A stretch of 64,000 nucleotides of DNA, taken from the NCBI GenBank assembly GCA_004295045.1, contig SHND01000020.1:6417-70416 (forward strand), written 5' to 3'. Below the pieces are notes generated by a model. The model had not been told where the DNA came from and searched no databases. It saw nothing but the letters and a program-made list of their open reading frames with translations. Of this stretch, positions 17,133 to 25,319 are shown in pieces. The first letter of the stretch is position 1, and the number at the start of each line of letters is the position of its first letter. The stretch comes from Chloroflexota bacterium. Lineage in GTDB: Bacteria; Chloroflexota; Anaerolineae; UBA4142; SHND01. The translations under genes and the position numbers were made by a program.

Positions 17133-17786
17133 TTATTGCGCGCTAAATGCTTCCGCTTTGCTCAATTCCTCTGGTGTATTTACATTCCAAAACGATAAAA
17201 GTTGCGGGTCAATTTTTTCAATTTCAGATTGTTCTACAATTTTCACGCGCATCGCATCGTGAAACGAAATCATGCGCAAATCATTCTGCAAAATTTTTTC
17301 ACGCATTGGCGGCAAACAGGTCTTGCGATAAATGGCGTGGAGCGGATGCAGGTTCATTTTTTTCGCCGTGTTTTCATTACCGCCCTGCCATGTTTTGCGT
17401 TCATCGCCCCGGCGTTTTGCGTCGTACGCGCTCGGAATGACAATATCACAATCGAATGAAAGAGATATTAAAAATTTCAACAGGTCAACATTCAGAAACG
17501 GCATGTCGCACGCCACGGCGACTGCCAATTCATTCTGCGCCGCGTTCAAGCCCGAATACAAGCCGCCGAGTGATCCGGTGTTTGGAAATTCATCGCGCAC
17601 TACGCGCGCATCCAATTTTTCAAAGAGTTCCACATCATTTGCAACGACAATAATTTCAGAGCAAAGGTCTTGTAACGCTTCCATCACGCGGACGATTAAA
17701 AATTTTCCGCTCAGTTCGATCCACGCTTTATCACGTCCCATGCGTCGTGACGCACCGCCCGCCAAAACAATGCCACTCGCTTGCAT
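17133..17786 (-). CDS. mobA: Molybdenum cofactor guanylyltransferase MobA-like
   Basis: 217 residues. The nucleotidyltransferase signature LAGGASRRMGRDKAWIEL opens the protein. A metal and nucleotide site follows in FPNTGSLGGLYSGL and AVACDMPFLNVDLLKFL, then HPLHAIYRKTCLPPM. It would transfer GMP to Mo-molybdopterin to give the guanine dinucleotide cofactor; a related cytidylyl enzyme cannot be excluded. Immediately upstream of its ATG is a 24-bp repeat array, leaving no clear ribosome site. Confidence 0.88.
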   Translation of the reverse strand: MQASGIVLAGGASRRMGRDKAWIELSGKFLIVRVMEALQDLCSEIIVVANDVELFEKLDARVVRDEFPNTGSLGGLYSGLNAAQNELAVAVACDMPFLNVDLLKFLISLSFDCDIVIPSAYDAKRRGDERKTWQGGNENTAKKMNLHPLHAIYRKTCLPPMREKILQNDLRMISFHDAMRVKIVEQSEIEKIDPQLLSFWNVNTPEELSKAEAFSAQ

Positions 17787-17792
17787 GTCAAC

Positions 17793-17912
17793 TATCGCAC
17801 TATTCCACTACCACACTATCGCACTATTCCACTACCACACTATCGCACTATTCCACTACCACACTATCGCACTATTCCACTACCACACTATCGCACTATT
17901 CCACTACCACAC
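17793..17912. repeat. Five perfect copies of a 24-bp tandem repeat
   Basis: The unit is three octamers, CACTATCG, CACTATTC and CACTACCA, all of the form CACTAnnn. Five identical 24-bp units (120 bp) fill nearly the whole gap between the LON-domain gene stop (17920) and the mobA start (17786). No spacers separate copies, so it is not CRISPR. Confidence 0.98.
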
Positions 17913-17919
17913 CACCGCG

Positions 17920-18597
17920 CTAATTATTGCTAAACTTGTCAAAATCCTTGTGCATAAAGGACTCGCGCATCAACTTGACGCGCTGCAAAAAAATTTGCTC
18001 GGCTTCCAATACTTCTAATTCGCGCGCCAACCGCTCTTGAACCGTTTCAATTTCCAATAACGCTTGTTTGTCCGGATTTGGAATTTGTAAATTTGACGCA
18101 ATCGTGTACGACAAGACCTGCGGGTCCATCGGTGCGACAATTTGGTCCGGACGGTCTTGCTCGTCCATGAGTTCCGAGAGGTCCGCGACATAGTTGATAT
18201 ATGCTTTGTGTGCGGCTTGCGTCAGTTTGGACAGGAATTTCAAATCGCCCATCTCATCTTCCCATGCCTCAATGTCGCCCGACAGATACGGATGATGCTC
18301 GTATGTTTTCAATAAGCGAAAACGGACAACGCCCATCGTCAGCATGTTCATCCGCCCATCGTCCAATTCATCTACGCTGACGATGCGCGCCACCGTGCCA
18401 ACGGTTGCGGTTTCCGCGATCTCTCCCACCTCATTCCCGTCCGTAATCAGCAGCACCCCAAAGCCAATTCGCTCGCGGATACAGCGCGTCATCATCTCTT
18501 GATAGCGCGGTTCAAAAATGTGCAGCGGAAGCGGCATGCGCGGAAAGAGCACAGTATTGAGGGGAAAGAGCGGCAAATCGCGTTCGGGAATGTCCAT
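17920..18597 (-). CDS. LON substrate-binding (LAN) domain protein
   Basis: 225 residues beginning LPLFPLNTVLFPRMPLPLHIFEPRYQEMM, the classical start of the Lon N-terminal domain, followed by IGFGVLLI and a helical tail near 190-220. No AAA or protease domain follows, so it is a stand-alone Lon N-domain of ordinary size. Such proteins are widespread. Their role is unclear; adaptor or regulator activity is a guess. Same strand as mobA, and the only separation is the repeat array. Confidence 0.9.
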   Translation of the reverse strand: MDIPERDLPLFPLNTVLFPRMPLPLHIFEPRYQEMMTRCIRERIGFGVLLITDGNEVGEIAETATVGTVARIVSVDELDDGRMNMLTMGVVRFRLLKTYEHHPYLSGDIEAWEDEMGDLKFLSKLTQAAHKAYINYVADLSELMDEQDRPDQIVAPMDPQVLSYTIASNLQIPNPDKQALLEIETVQERLARELEVLEAEQIFLQRVKLMRESFMHKDFDKFSNN

Positions 18598-18604
18598 ACG
18601 AATG

Positions 18605-18660
18605 AATTATACAATGCACAATGCAGAATGCACAATGCAGAATGCAAAACGGCAAAGGAC
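18605..18660. repeat. Heptamer tract upstream of the LON-domain gene
   Basis: ACAATGC and AGAATGC alternate in register (five words), then degenerate into AAAGGAC, GAACGAC and GAACAAC. The tract fills the gap between the LON-domain gene and the methyltransferase stop. Confidence 0.75.
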
Positions 18661-18673
18661 GAACGACGAACAA

Positions 18674-19864
18674 CTACTCGACGCGCAGCACTAACGTTTT
18701 CAAATACAACGTCTCCGGAATTTGCAAGATCCACGGATGATCGGCGGGCTGATACGTCACTGTGATCACACTCGCCCGGCGCGATACGTCGCCCGCCGCG
18801 ATGCGCGACACCTCGATCAAATCGTTGACGGAAATATGATAGGCGCAAGTCGAAAGAAACAAGATTCCGTTCGGTTCGAGCAGCCGCAAGGCGTCAGTGG
18901 TCAAACGCGTGAACAGTTGTTTTGCGGGCGGCACCTCATTCTTGTGTTTCGCCAACGTCGGGGGGTCGAGAACGATGTGAGAAAAGGAACGTCGCTCCTG
19001 CACGAGCTGCGCCAAAACTTTTTCTGCATCACCCCACCGCGCACCGACGCGTTCGCTCAAATTATTTCTGCGCGCGTTCGCTTCGAGTTGCTGCAGCGCA
19101 ACTTGATCCTTGTCCACCGCCAACGCGTGCGCGCCCGCTTTCGCCGCGTGCAACGAAAACGCGCCGGTGTAACTGAATACGTCCAACACGCGGCTTGGCT
19201 GAGCGGCGTCAGAGCCCATCACCATCGTTCGCAGCAACCGCCGATTGTCGCGTTGATCCAAATAAAATCCCGTCTTTTGCCCCGCTAGCGGATTTACAAA
19301 AAATTCAACATCGTCCTCGAAAATCGAAATTTCATTCGGCACGTCACCATACAACACTCCCACGCGCAGTTCCAAACCTTCCTCGCGGCGCGCTTGCGTG
19401 TCACTTCGTTCGTACGCGCCTTGCGCGGGAAAAATTTTCTTCAGCGCCTGCAAAATCTCTTTGCGAAAATTTTCGACGCCGGCGTTTCGAAACTGGACGA
19501 CGAGCGTATCTGCAAAGCGGTCAACCACGAGACCGGGCAGTTGATCTGCTTCGCCGTGAACGAGGCGCAGCGCGTTGGTATTGACAATCGCGTGTACACG
19601 CCGCGCAAGCGCCTGTTCAAACCGCCTTTCAAAAAAGGCGCGATTGATTTTCTCTGACGCGTCGTACGTGATAATGCGCGCGGCAATGTGCGACGTCGGA
19701 CTAAAAAACGCGCGGGCGATAAAATCGCCGCGCGCGTCTCGAATTTCGACCAACTCGCCCGCGTGCGCGTCTCCGCGAATTTCCGCGATTTCATCCGCGT
19801 ACAACCACGGATATTGATTTTGCAATTTTTTCACGCGCTCGGGCGCGACAACAACAATCGTCAT
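18674..19864 (-). CDS. Class I SAM-dependent rRNA methyltransferase, RlmI-like
   Basis: 396 residues. An N-terminal PUA-type RNA-binding domain (about 1-75) is followed by an RlmI/RlmK-like middle (VHGEADQLPGLVVDRF) and a Rossmann methyltransferase. Motifs include TGFYLDQRDNRR, VLDVFSYTGAFSLHAAKAGA (SAM loop), ALAVDKD, and HIVLDPPTLAKHK followed by ILFLSTCAY, where the DPP and Cys residues fit a 5-methylcytosine enzyme. It probably modifies 23S rRNA; the exact position is uncertain. Its start overlaps the stop of the upstream membrane-protein gene by 4 bp. Confidence 0.9.
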   Translation of the reverse strand: MTIVVVAPERVKKLQNQYPWLYADEIAEIRGDAHAGELVEIRDARGDFIARAFFSPTSHIAARIITYDASEKINRAFFERRFEQALARRVHAIVNTNALRLVHGEADQLPGLVVDRFADTLVVQFRNAGVENFRKEILQALKKIFPAQGAYERSDTQARREEGLELRVGVLYGDVPNEISIFEDDVEFFVNPLAGQKTGFYLDQRDNRRLLRTMVMGSDAAQPSRVLDVFSYTGAFSLHAAKAGAHALAVDKDQVALQQLEANARRNNLSERVGARWGDAEKVLAQLVQERRSFSHIVLDPPTLAKHKNEVPPAKQLFTRLTTDALRLLEPNGILFLSTCAYHISVNDLIEVSRIAAGDVSRRASVITVTYQPADHPWILQIPETLYLKTLVLRVE

Positions 19865-20547
19865 GGTTCGTTCGTCGTCAACTGTTTCACCTTTTCGCCG
19901 CGCTGACTTTCAGAAAAAGGATAACGCACAATCTCCGCTTTCTGTTTTTCCTCGCGCGCCAGCACCACGCGTTCGTACTGGTGATGCGCCACGAGACAAA
20001 GCACAAAGCCGATCACCCCCGCCAGAATCGCGATGACGACGAGGTTGATGTCAAAGATCATCAACGGCAAGGCAACCGTGACGCCAAAAAAGATACAGTC
20101 TATCAGCAGAACCACTTCGCGCGTTTCGGCGCCGCCCACGCCGCGCGCATCATAACGCGGCAAATTGTCATAAGGCGCCCAAAAAAGATACGGCTCGATT
20201 TCCGGCGCGCGTTCGATAAAGAAATGGTGAATGCGATTGATGGCGCGCAGATACTCTGTTCCTTGCATACTGCGTTCCAACAGACGATGAAAAGTAATCA
20301 CACCGAGAAAGAAAATTCCGAGCGCAGAGGCGAACGCGACCTCAAGCAATTGCACCGTTGCAATTCCCAGCTGTGACAAGGCAACCGAAACGCCGACAAT
20401 GGTTGTCGCCAGCGTGAGAAACAAGGTTACGCGTCGTTCCGCCGTTTCGCGCGTGGACAAATAGAGTTCGCACAAACGCGAATGTTCGGCGAGGAGAAAG
20501 GTTGTGGCTTGATCGTGCGCGAGAGGCGCGCTTGGCGGAGCGGACAT
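19861..20547 (-). CDS. Four-helix membrane protein of unknown function
   Basis: 228 residues. I do not recognise the family. Two hydrophobic helix pairs are visible, at about 42-62 and 68-90 and again at about 145-165 and 168-188. Between them is a charged loop with HHFFIERAPEIEPYLFW. A charged C-terminal tail follows. The N-terminal helix context resembles small bacterial SLATT-type or related membrane sensors, but there is no clear signature. It is coupled to the downstream methyltransferase gene by an ATGA overlap, so the two are co-expressed. Confidence 0.75.
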   Translation of the reverse strand: MSAPPSAPLAHDQATTFLLAEHSRLCELYLSTRETAERRVTLFLTLATTIVGVSVALSQLGIATVQLLEVAFASALGIFFLGVITFHRLLERSMQGTEYLRAINRIHHFFIERAPEIEPYLFWAPYDNLPRYDARGVGGAETREVVLLIDCIFFGVTVALPLMIFDINLVVIAILAGVIGFVLCLVAHHQYERVVLAREEKQKAEIVRYPFSESQRGEKVKQLTTNEP

Positions 20548-20566
20548 GCGCGTATTTTACCATGAA

Positions 20567-20605
20567 TAAAAAAAAGACCTTTGAGGATAAAACGCTCAAA
20601 GGTCT
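20567..20605 (-). terminator. Intrinsic terminator of the NurA-domain gene
   Basis: An 11-bp perfect stem (20575-20585 with 20595-20605) with a 9-nt loop is followed on the minus strand by a run of eight or more T. Confidence 0.93.
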
Positions 20606-20625
20606 CGAGTCAAACTTTGACTTGA

Positions 20626-21720
20626 TCATTCAACAAAGCGGCGTTCGCTGCGATCAATGCGCAATTCTTCGCCCAACACTTCGGCAACCATCGGCAAATA
20701 GATGTTGTACATTTTTTCTTTCGACAGCCGCACCTCCAAATCGGTGACGTACAACAATGCGTTGTACACCTGCAAACCGCCGTAATCACTCGCCAAAAGT
20801 TGAATCACCGGACGAATCGCCTCCGCTTCAATCAGTTCCGCATCCACATGTCCGATGCGTTCCCGGCGTCCCAGACAGCTCGCAGGCACTTCAACCTTTA
20901 GGACATCATCCATGTCATCGAGACGGATGAAAAATGAAACTATCGCCGGCTCTTCTTGCACATTCAAATCCTGAATCACCACGCTCGATTTGCCTTGCTC
21001 AAAACTGTAACGCCCCAGCAAGAGCGGGGTGGAATAACCGACCTTGCGTTCGGTGAGCTCATCGAGCAAGGCGCTGTCCGTAATTTCGACGATTTCACTG
21101 CGTCCGAGATTGCGCTGAATAATTTTGGAAAAGAGCGCCTGGCGATTTGTTTTGGAGATCGAGACGAGCAGAAGGTTGCGCTCGGCGCAGAGTTTAAAGA
21201 GCCGCCGATACGATTCCAAGAGCATGGAAGCATAGTCACGGTCTTCGGGAATATCTGTGCCGCGCAGCGGATACAGTTGTGGCAACATTCCATAAATCGC
21301 GCCATCGAGATACAAAATGCTGCCTTCGGGAATCTGTTCCGCGAACTCGCGCGCCAAGCCGATTTCCAAACTCCGCAGCATCAAATCGGCAAAACGGTCC
21401 ATCGTTTCTGCCGGCACCGTTCCGGGCAAAATTTCAAGATCCGTAATCGGCTCACTCAGCTTGTCACCCATGATCAGCGCTTGGGCAACAAAGACCGTCG
21501 AACCGTTTGCCAAGTTCGCGCGGCGGCGCGAACCATCAATCGCGTACGCTTGCCGCTTGGCAGCGTTTGGCGCGTCCGGTAACGCGGAATGCCATTGCTG
21601 CAAAACTGCTTGCCGCAATTCTGCATCAATTTGTTTTCCGCTTTGATGCAAATTTGCTTTTAGGAAATCGCGTTTCTTGGTAATGGCGTCGTTCAGTTGT
21701 CCGATGAAGGTTCCCGACAT
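20626..21720 (-). CDS. NurA domain-containing nuclease
   Basis: 364 residues. NurA nuclease landmarks are visible: AIDGSRRRANL near 61 with the catalytic Asp, LYLDGAIYG near 138, SISKTNRQALF, then a C-terminal DYGGLQVYNALLYVTDLEVRLS. NurA is a 5'-3' exonuclease or endonuclease that works with the HerA helicase in DNA end resection and in some antiphage systems. No HerA gene lies in this window, so it is an orphan here. A strong ribosome site (GGGAGG) precedes the ATG. The gene is single, with its own terminator and a distinctive operator-flanked promoter, so it is probably regulated on its own. Confidence 0.82.
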   Translation of the reverse strand: MSGTFIGQLNDAITKKRDFLKANLHQSGKQIDAELRQAVLQQWHSALPDAPNAAKRQAYAIDGSRRRANLANGSTVFVAQALIMGDKLSEPITDLEILPGTVPAETMDRFADLMLRSLEIGLAREFAEQIPEGSILYLDGAIYGMLPQLYPLRGTDIPEDRDYASMLLESYRRLFKLCAERNLLLVSISKTNRQALFSKIIQRNLGRSEIVEITDSALLDELTERKVGYSTPLLLGRYSFEQGKSSVVIQDLNVQEEPAIVSFFIRLDDMDDVLKVEVPASCLGRRERIGHVDAELIEAEAIRPVIQLLASDYGGLQVYNALLYVTDLEVRLSKEKMYNIYLPMVAEVLGEELRIDRSERRFVE

Positions 21721-21836
21721 GTCAACCTCCCCTGCGCGAAATTTTTAACATTGTGGACACGTTGTACTCGTTTGTAGGGAAAACCGGAACGTCTTTTATT
21801 CCAATCACCAAGCGGACAGTTTTCCATCGAACTTTT

Positions 21837-21871
21837 GTGCTAATTTTACTAGCACTTGCGTTCCATGTCAA
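21837..21871 (-). promoter_or_regulatory. Promoter of the NurA-domain gene with an operator over the -10 box
   Basis: On the minus strand TTGACA (21866-21871), 17 bases and TAAAAT (21843-21848) form a near-consensus promoter. The inverted repeat GTGCTA-N7-TAGCAC (21837-21855) is centred on the -10 box, a position typical of a repressor site. Confidence 0.7.
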
Positions 21872-21881
21872 CGATTTTCAC

Positions 21882-21915
21882 GAACAGATTTTCTATCCGA
21901 ATAAAACATCTGTTC
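21882..21915 (-). promoter_or_regulatory. Upstream inverted repeat, possible second operator
   Basis: GAACAGAT (21882-21889) and ATCTGTTC (21908-21915) form an 8-bp inverted repeat with an 18-nt spacer, about 10 bp upstream of the -35 box of the NurA-domain gene. Confidence 0.45.
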
Positions 21916-21930
21916 TAGTCGCGCTATAAC

Positions 21931-21968
21931 AAAAAAACTCGACTGCAATCCATCGCAGCCGAGTTTTA
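21931..21968 (-). terminator. Intrinsic terminator after the SIMPL genes
   Basis: On the minus strand AAACTCGGCTGC pairs with GCAGTCGAGTTT through one G-T wobble and is followed by seven T. Confidence 0.9.
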
Positions 21969-21973
21969 ACTTT

Positions 21974-22741
21974 CTATTGGGCTATTTCGAAATGCATTTC
22001 GACGTTGGCGGTGATCTCTGTGGAACCTGTTTCGACAGGACCTGCCCCACCCGCAGCGGGCGCCGGCGCCGATTCAAAGGCGCTGCGGTAAACCGGCACC
22101 ACACCGCCGGAAGTTTCGGTAATGGAAATGATGTTTCCCACTTTGACCCCTGCGGCAGTGGCAAGCGTTTCCGCTTTCGCCATCGCGTCTTTCACCGCCA
22201 GCGTGCGCGCTTCGTCTTGCGCTTTGGACGGATCATTCACTGTGAAAAACACGCCGTTGACAGAGTTTGCGCCCGCTTCTAACGCTGCATCCAACACTTT
22301 GCCAACATTGTCAATGTCGCGAATTTTTACGGTGACGATGTTGCTCACACGATATCCGGTGATTTGGGACGACTCGCCTTGTTTTGGCTGATTCGTGATT
22401 GGATAAACATTGTAGCTCGTCGTCTGAATATCTTTGGCATCCACGCCTTGCGCTTTGATGGCGTTGATAACTGCCGTCATTTTTTCACTCGCCTGCTTGG
22501 TCGCTTCCGACAAGGTTGGCGCCGTAATGTCAACGCCAACACTGGCAATCGCCGTATCGGGCTGAACGGTGACGCGTCCCGTACCACTAACACCGATGTT
22601 TGTTTTCGGCGTATTTGTAGCCGTTTGCGCGTTTGCAATTTTCGGCGCGCTCGCTTGGGCAAGCATCGCGACGACGCCCGCAGCCACGAGAATGCCGATT
22701 GCAAACATCGCAGGAACTCTAATTTTTGTCATCTGTTTCAT
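21974..22741 (-). CDS. Exported SIMPL domain protein (DUF541)
   Basis: 255 residues. A signal peptide (about 1-38, ending near NAQ) precedes the SIMPL domain: VSGTGRVTVQPDTAIASVGVDITAPT, IKAQGVDAKDIQTTSYNVYP, VLDAALEAGANSVNGVFFTVND and KDAMAKAETLATAAGVKVGNIISITE. The domain is found in periplasmic or exported proteins and forms oligomeric rings in some relatives; its function is poorly defined. It is nine bases downstream of a paralogue of similar size, a tandem duplication in one operon. Confidence 0.9.
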   Translation of the reverse strand: MKQMTKIRVPAMFAIGILVAAGVVAMLAQASAPKIANAQTATNTPKTNIGVSGTGRVTVQPDTAIASVGVDITAPTLSEATKQASEKMTAVINAIKAQGVDAKDIQTTSYNVYPITNQPKQGESSQITGYRVSNIVTVKIRDIDNVGKVLDAALEAGANSVNGVFFTVNDPSKAQDEARTLAVKDAMAKAETLATAAGVKVGNIISITETSGGVVPVYRSAFESAPAPAAGGAGPVETGSTEITANVEMHFEIAQ

Positions 22742-22750
22742 ATTTTTCCC

Positions 22751-23497
22751 CTACTCACTGATCTCGAATCTCATCAACACATTTGTTGAAATTTCAAGCG
22801 AACCTGTTTCTACCGGTCCCGCACTCGCGGCGTCCGCAGCCGACCTCGCATAAGGCAAGGGTGGCGGCGCGCTAGTTACGCCTTCGGTGATAGAAATTAC
22901 GTTGCCCAATTTCACACCGGATGCCGCAGCTAACGTTTCTGCGATATGTGTGGCATCTTTCACCGCCGCCGTGCGCGCTTCGGTTTCGTATTTGGACGAA
23001 TCGGCAATTCCAAATGTCACGCCGCCCAAATAATTTGCTCCCGCGCTCATCCCGGCGTCGAGCACCTTGCCAACATTTGCAATGTCTTTTACCTTGACGT
23101 TCACCACATTCATCACTTGATAACCTGTCACCTTTGGGGGTTCGCCTTCATTGTAAGTGGTAACCGGATTGACGTTGTATGTGCTGGTTTGAATCTCCTT
23201 GGGGTCTATCCCCTGCGCCTTGAGCGCGGCGAGCACTTTGGTCATGATTGCGTTCGCCTGTTCGGTCGCTTCCGCCAAAGTTGGCGCGGTAATTTGCGCG
23301 CCGATGCTGATGGTCGCTTCATCGGGCTGCGCCGTTACGCGTCCCGTTCCCGAAACGGTGATTGTCCGCCTCGCAGTGGATTCGTCTTGCTCTTGCGCGT
23401 TGGCAATATCAGAACGGGCGGCGAGCCCGGCAACCATGAGCAACAAAATCGCACTAACACCCAAAACGCTGACGGCTTGAATAAATCTCTTGGACAC
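22751..23497 (-). CDS. Exported SIMPL domain protein (DUF541), paralogue
   Basis: 248 residues from GTG at 23497, supported by AGGAGG four bases upstream. A signal peptide (about 1-34) is followed by a SIMPL domain closely matching the downstream gene, for example VSGTGRVTAQPDEATISIGAQITAP and LKAQGIDPKEIQTSTYNVNP. The C-terminus has a Pro-rich stretch (SAPPPLPYARS), also matched in the paralogue. The two could form a mixed oligomer outside the membrane. Function unknown. Confidence 0.9.
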   Translation of the reverse strand: MSKRFIQAVSVLGVSAILLLMVAGLAARSDIANAQEQDESTARRTITVSGTGRVTAQPDEATISIGAQITAPTLAEATEQANAIMTKVLAALKAQGIDPKEIQTSTYNVNPVTTYNEGEPPKVTGYQVMNVVNVKVKDIANVGKVLDAGMSAGANYLGGVTFGIADSSKYETEARTAAVKDATHIAETLAAASGVKLGNVISITEGVTSAPPPLPYARSAADAASAGPVETGSLEISTNVLMRFEISE

Positions 23498-23598
23498 AAA
23501 TCCTCCTCTGAATTCATGCGTGTGCTAAATTGACGATGGGGGAATAAAGTTTGTTCCGAATCGGACGGGGCAATTACAAATGGAGCAAAAAATTACGT

Positions 23599-25233
23599 TC
23601 AAGTTCCCAAGCCGCGTAACCACACCGCGACCCAAATCGCCAAAAAGATGAGCCATGCGATAGGCGGCTGTTCAAGGATTGACAACGTGCGCTGTAAAAG
23701 GGCGCGCACAAAGCGGTACAAAAGATCGAATGCGCGGCTCAAGCCCGACAAATCGAGAATGGCAGAAACGCGCGTCGGCAAGAAACTCGCATAGCGCTCC
23801 CAACGGCGCGCCAGTTCAAACGATGCGAGCAACGGCACCACCAAGCCCGCGATGAGAAAAATCCACGCGCCCCATTGCGAACCGGTCGGCATGATCGCTT
23901 GCGCAAATAATTTCAGCGCGGTGTCTGCCGCATCACTGACAGGCGACGCGAAAAACATTGGCAGCACGGCGACACTGAGCGTGGGAAGCAGGACACAGGC
24001 AAGCGCGGTATATTCAAAAATAGTCGGCGCTTTGGGTGCAACATCGCGGCTCGCAAAAATTTCACGCCACAATGGAATGAGAATCAACGCCATCGCGGCA
24101 ACGAGCAAGAGCCACAAGGCAAGGAACCCGGTCGCGTACGACGCGGCGAGCATTCCAACGCGCGTAGTAAAGGCGGGCGTCAGTGGGAGCGCGGCGGTCA
24201 CGCACAGCGCCGCAATCCAGACCAGAGCTGTCAGCGGCACACGCGGCGGCTGCGCGCGCCACAGCCATGCAAGACCAATCAATGACGCCAACGCAAACGC
24301 GCCAATCGTAAGCCAGATTGCGAACGCGGGCGCAACTTCCGATGTGAAAAAAAATGGCAGCAGGAGCAGCGGTGCGGCAAACGCGCGCAAAACCCAATCG
24401 AATGCATCCGCGCCATGCGGCTGTCCCACCACCAGCAGCGCGCTGATTCCAAACGCCAGCAGCACGACGAGCTGCATTTCGCTCAACAGCGTCACCGAAC
24501 CTTGCAGCTGCGCCAACAAACGCGTGAGCAAATAGCCGCCAAGCAAAAAAGGCACTCCCACGCGCACGCCAAACGTATCCGCGCTCGCGGGCGCTGCCGC
24601 CTGAAAGGGATACAATCCGGTTCGAATCCAACAGGCGAGAAAAATCAATAATGCCGCCGTGCCTTGCAAGGTCGCTTCATCCAGACGCAAGGCACTCGCT
24701 TCGTTCGCCGCGATCATCCCGCCTGTCAGCCATGCCACGAGCGCAGCCAGATTCCACGCAAAAGCGCGCGCCACGCGTTCACGCGGCTCGCCCTTGGCAA
24801 TGGGGATTGCCAACAAGCCCAATTCGACGACAAGCCAGGCAGCTGTGACGGTGGTCCAATTATCCGCCGCGAGGAGCAAGAGCGCGCCCGCTTCGACCAC
24901 GAGCGTGCCTGCCGTTTGCAGACGCGGGTCGTATTCCATGCCCATCAACATGCGCGCGCTCAAACAAAAGAGGAGCACCAAACCGAGCGGCAGCGCAAAA
25001 CCATTGTTCCATTGCAGAGTCAAGGTCAGAGCAGGCAAAATGTCGCTCGGCTCGAATAATGTGACAGGTTCGCGCGCACCCACCGCGAGGACAAGTAAAC
25101 TGATCACGGCAAAAACATTCGCAATCAGGGGAACAAATCGGCGATATCGCGCGAGCAGCGGAAGCGGGAGCAAAAACAAGAGGGCGCCGCCAATCAAAAG
25201 CAGAGCGGGTACAAGCGCGGCAAGAGCAGGCAT
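23599..25233 (-). CDS. Orphan antiporter-like (NuoN/MrpD-type) membrane subunit
   Basis: 544 residues with about fourteen hydrophobic helices, the fold of complex I subunits NuoL/M/N and Mrp antiporter subunits. The conserved helix-5 Glu is present (Glu137 in WLVVELGLLAIP). The helix-7 Lys site (K-x4-PFH) reads Arg204 in IRTGLYPFQ, and the usual His and Trp after it are absent. A C-terminal helix and terminal membrane anchor extend beyond residue 480. No other nuo, hyf or mrp gene is adjacent. It may work with complexes encoded elsewhere, or be a divergent stand-alone transporter. Confidence 0.75.
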   Translation of the reverse strand: MPALAALVPALLLIGGALLFLLPLPLLARYRRFVPLIANVFAVISLLVLAVGAREPVTLFEPSDILPALTLTLQWNNGFALPLGLVLLFCLSARMLMGMEYDPRLQTAGTLVVEAGALLLLAADNWTTVTAAWLVVELGLLAIPIAKGEPRERVARAFAWNLAALVAWLTGGMIAANEASALRLDEATLQGTAALLIFLACWIRTGLYPFQAAAPASADTFGVRVGVPFLLGGYLLTRLLAQLQGSVTLLSEMQLVVLLAFGISALLVVGQPHGADAFDWVLRAFAAPLLLLPFFFTSEVAPAFAIWLTIGAFALASLIGLAWLWRAQPPRVPLTALVWIAALCVTAALPLTPAFTTRVGMLAASYATGFLALWLLLVAAMALILIPLWREIFASRDVAPKAPTIFEYTALACVLLPTLSVAVLPMFFASPVSDAADTALKLFAQAIMPTGSQWGAWIFLIAGLVVPLLASFELARRWERYASFLPTRVSAILDLSGLSRAFDLLYRFVRALLQRTLSILEQPPIAWLIFLAIWVAVWLRGLGT

Positions 25234-25319
25234 GGGAATTCGATTCTAGCACAACTTGGAAAAGCGTGTGAAACCGAAACGCGTCTGCGAACGTCTTATT
25301 CTGTAGTTCGATTCGAGAG

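Noticed and set aside
17793..17912. CRISPR array
   Set aside because: Repeats are contiguous 24-bp units with no spacers, and no cas gene is present.
17332..18018. Plus-strand ORF with repeated HYHTIALF peptide
   Set aside because: It is a translation of the 24-bp array and of sequence antisense to mobA and the LON-domain gene; no independent coding signal.
21837..21855. CIRCE heat-shock element
   Set aside because: The arms are in the opposite orientation (GTGCTA inward to TAGCAC) and the spacer is shorter than in TTAGCACTC-N9-GAGTGCTAA.
21882..21915. LexA (SOS) box
   Set aside because: The GAAC...GTTC arms are 18 bases apart, much wider than the few bases in known LexA boxes, so only a generic inverted repeat is claimed.
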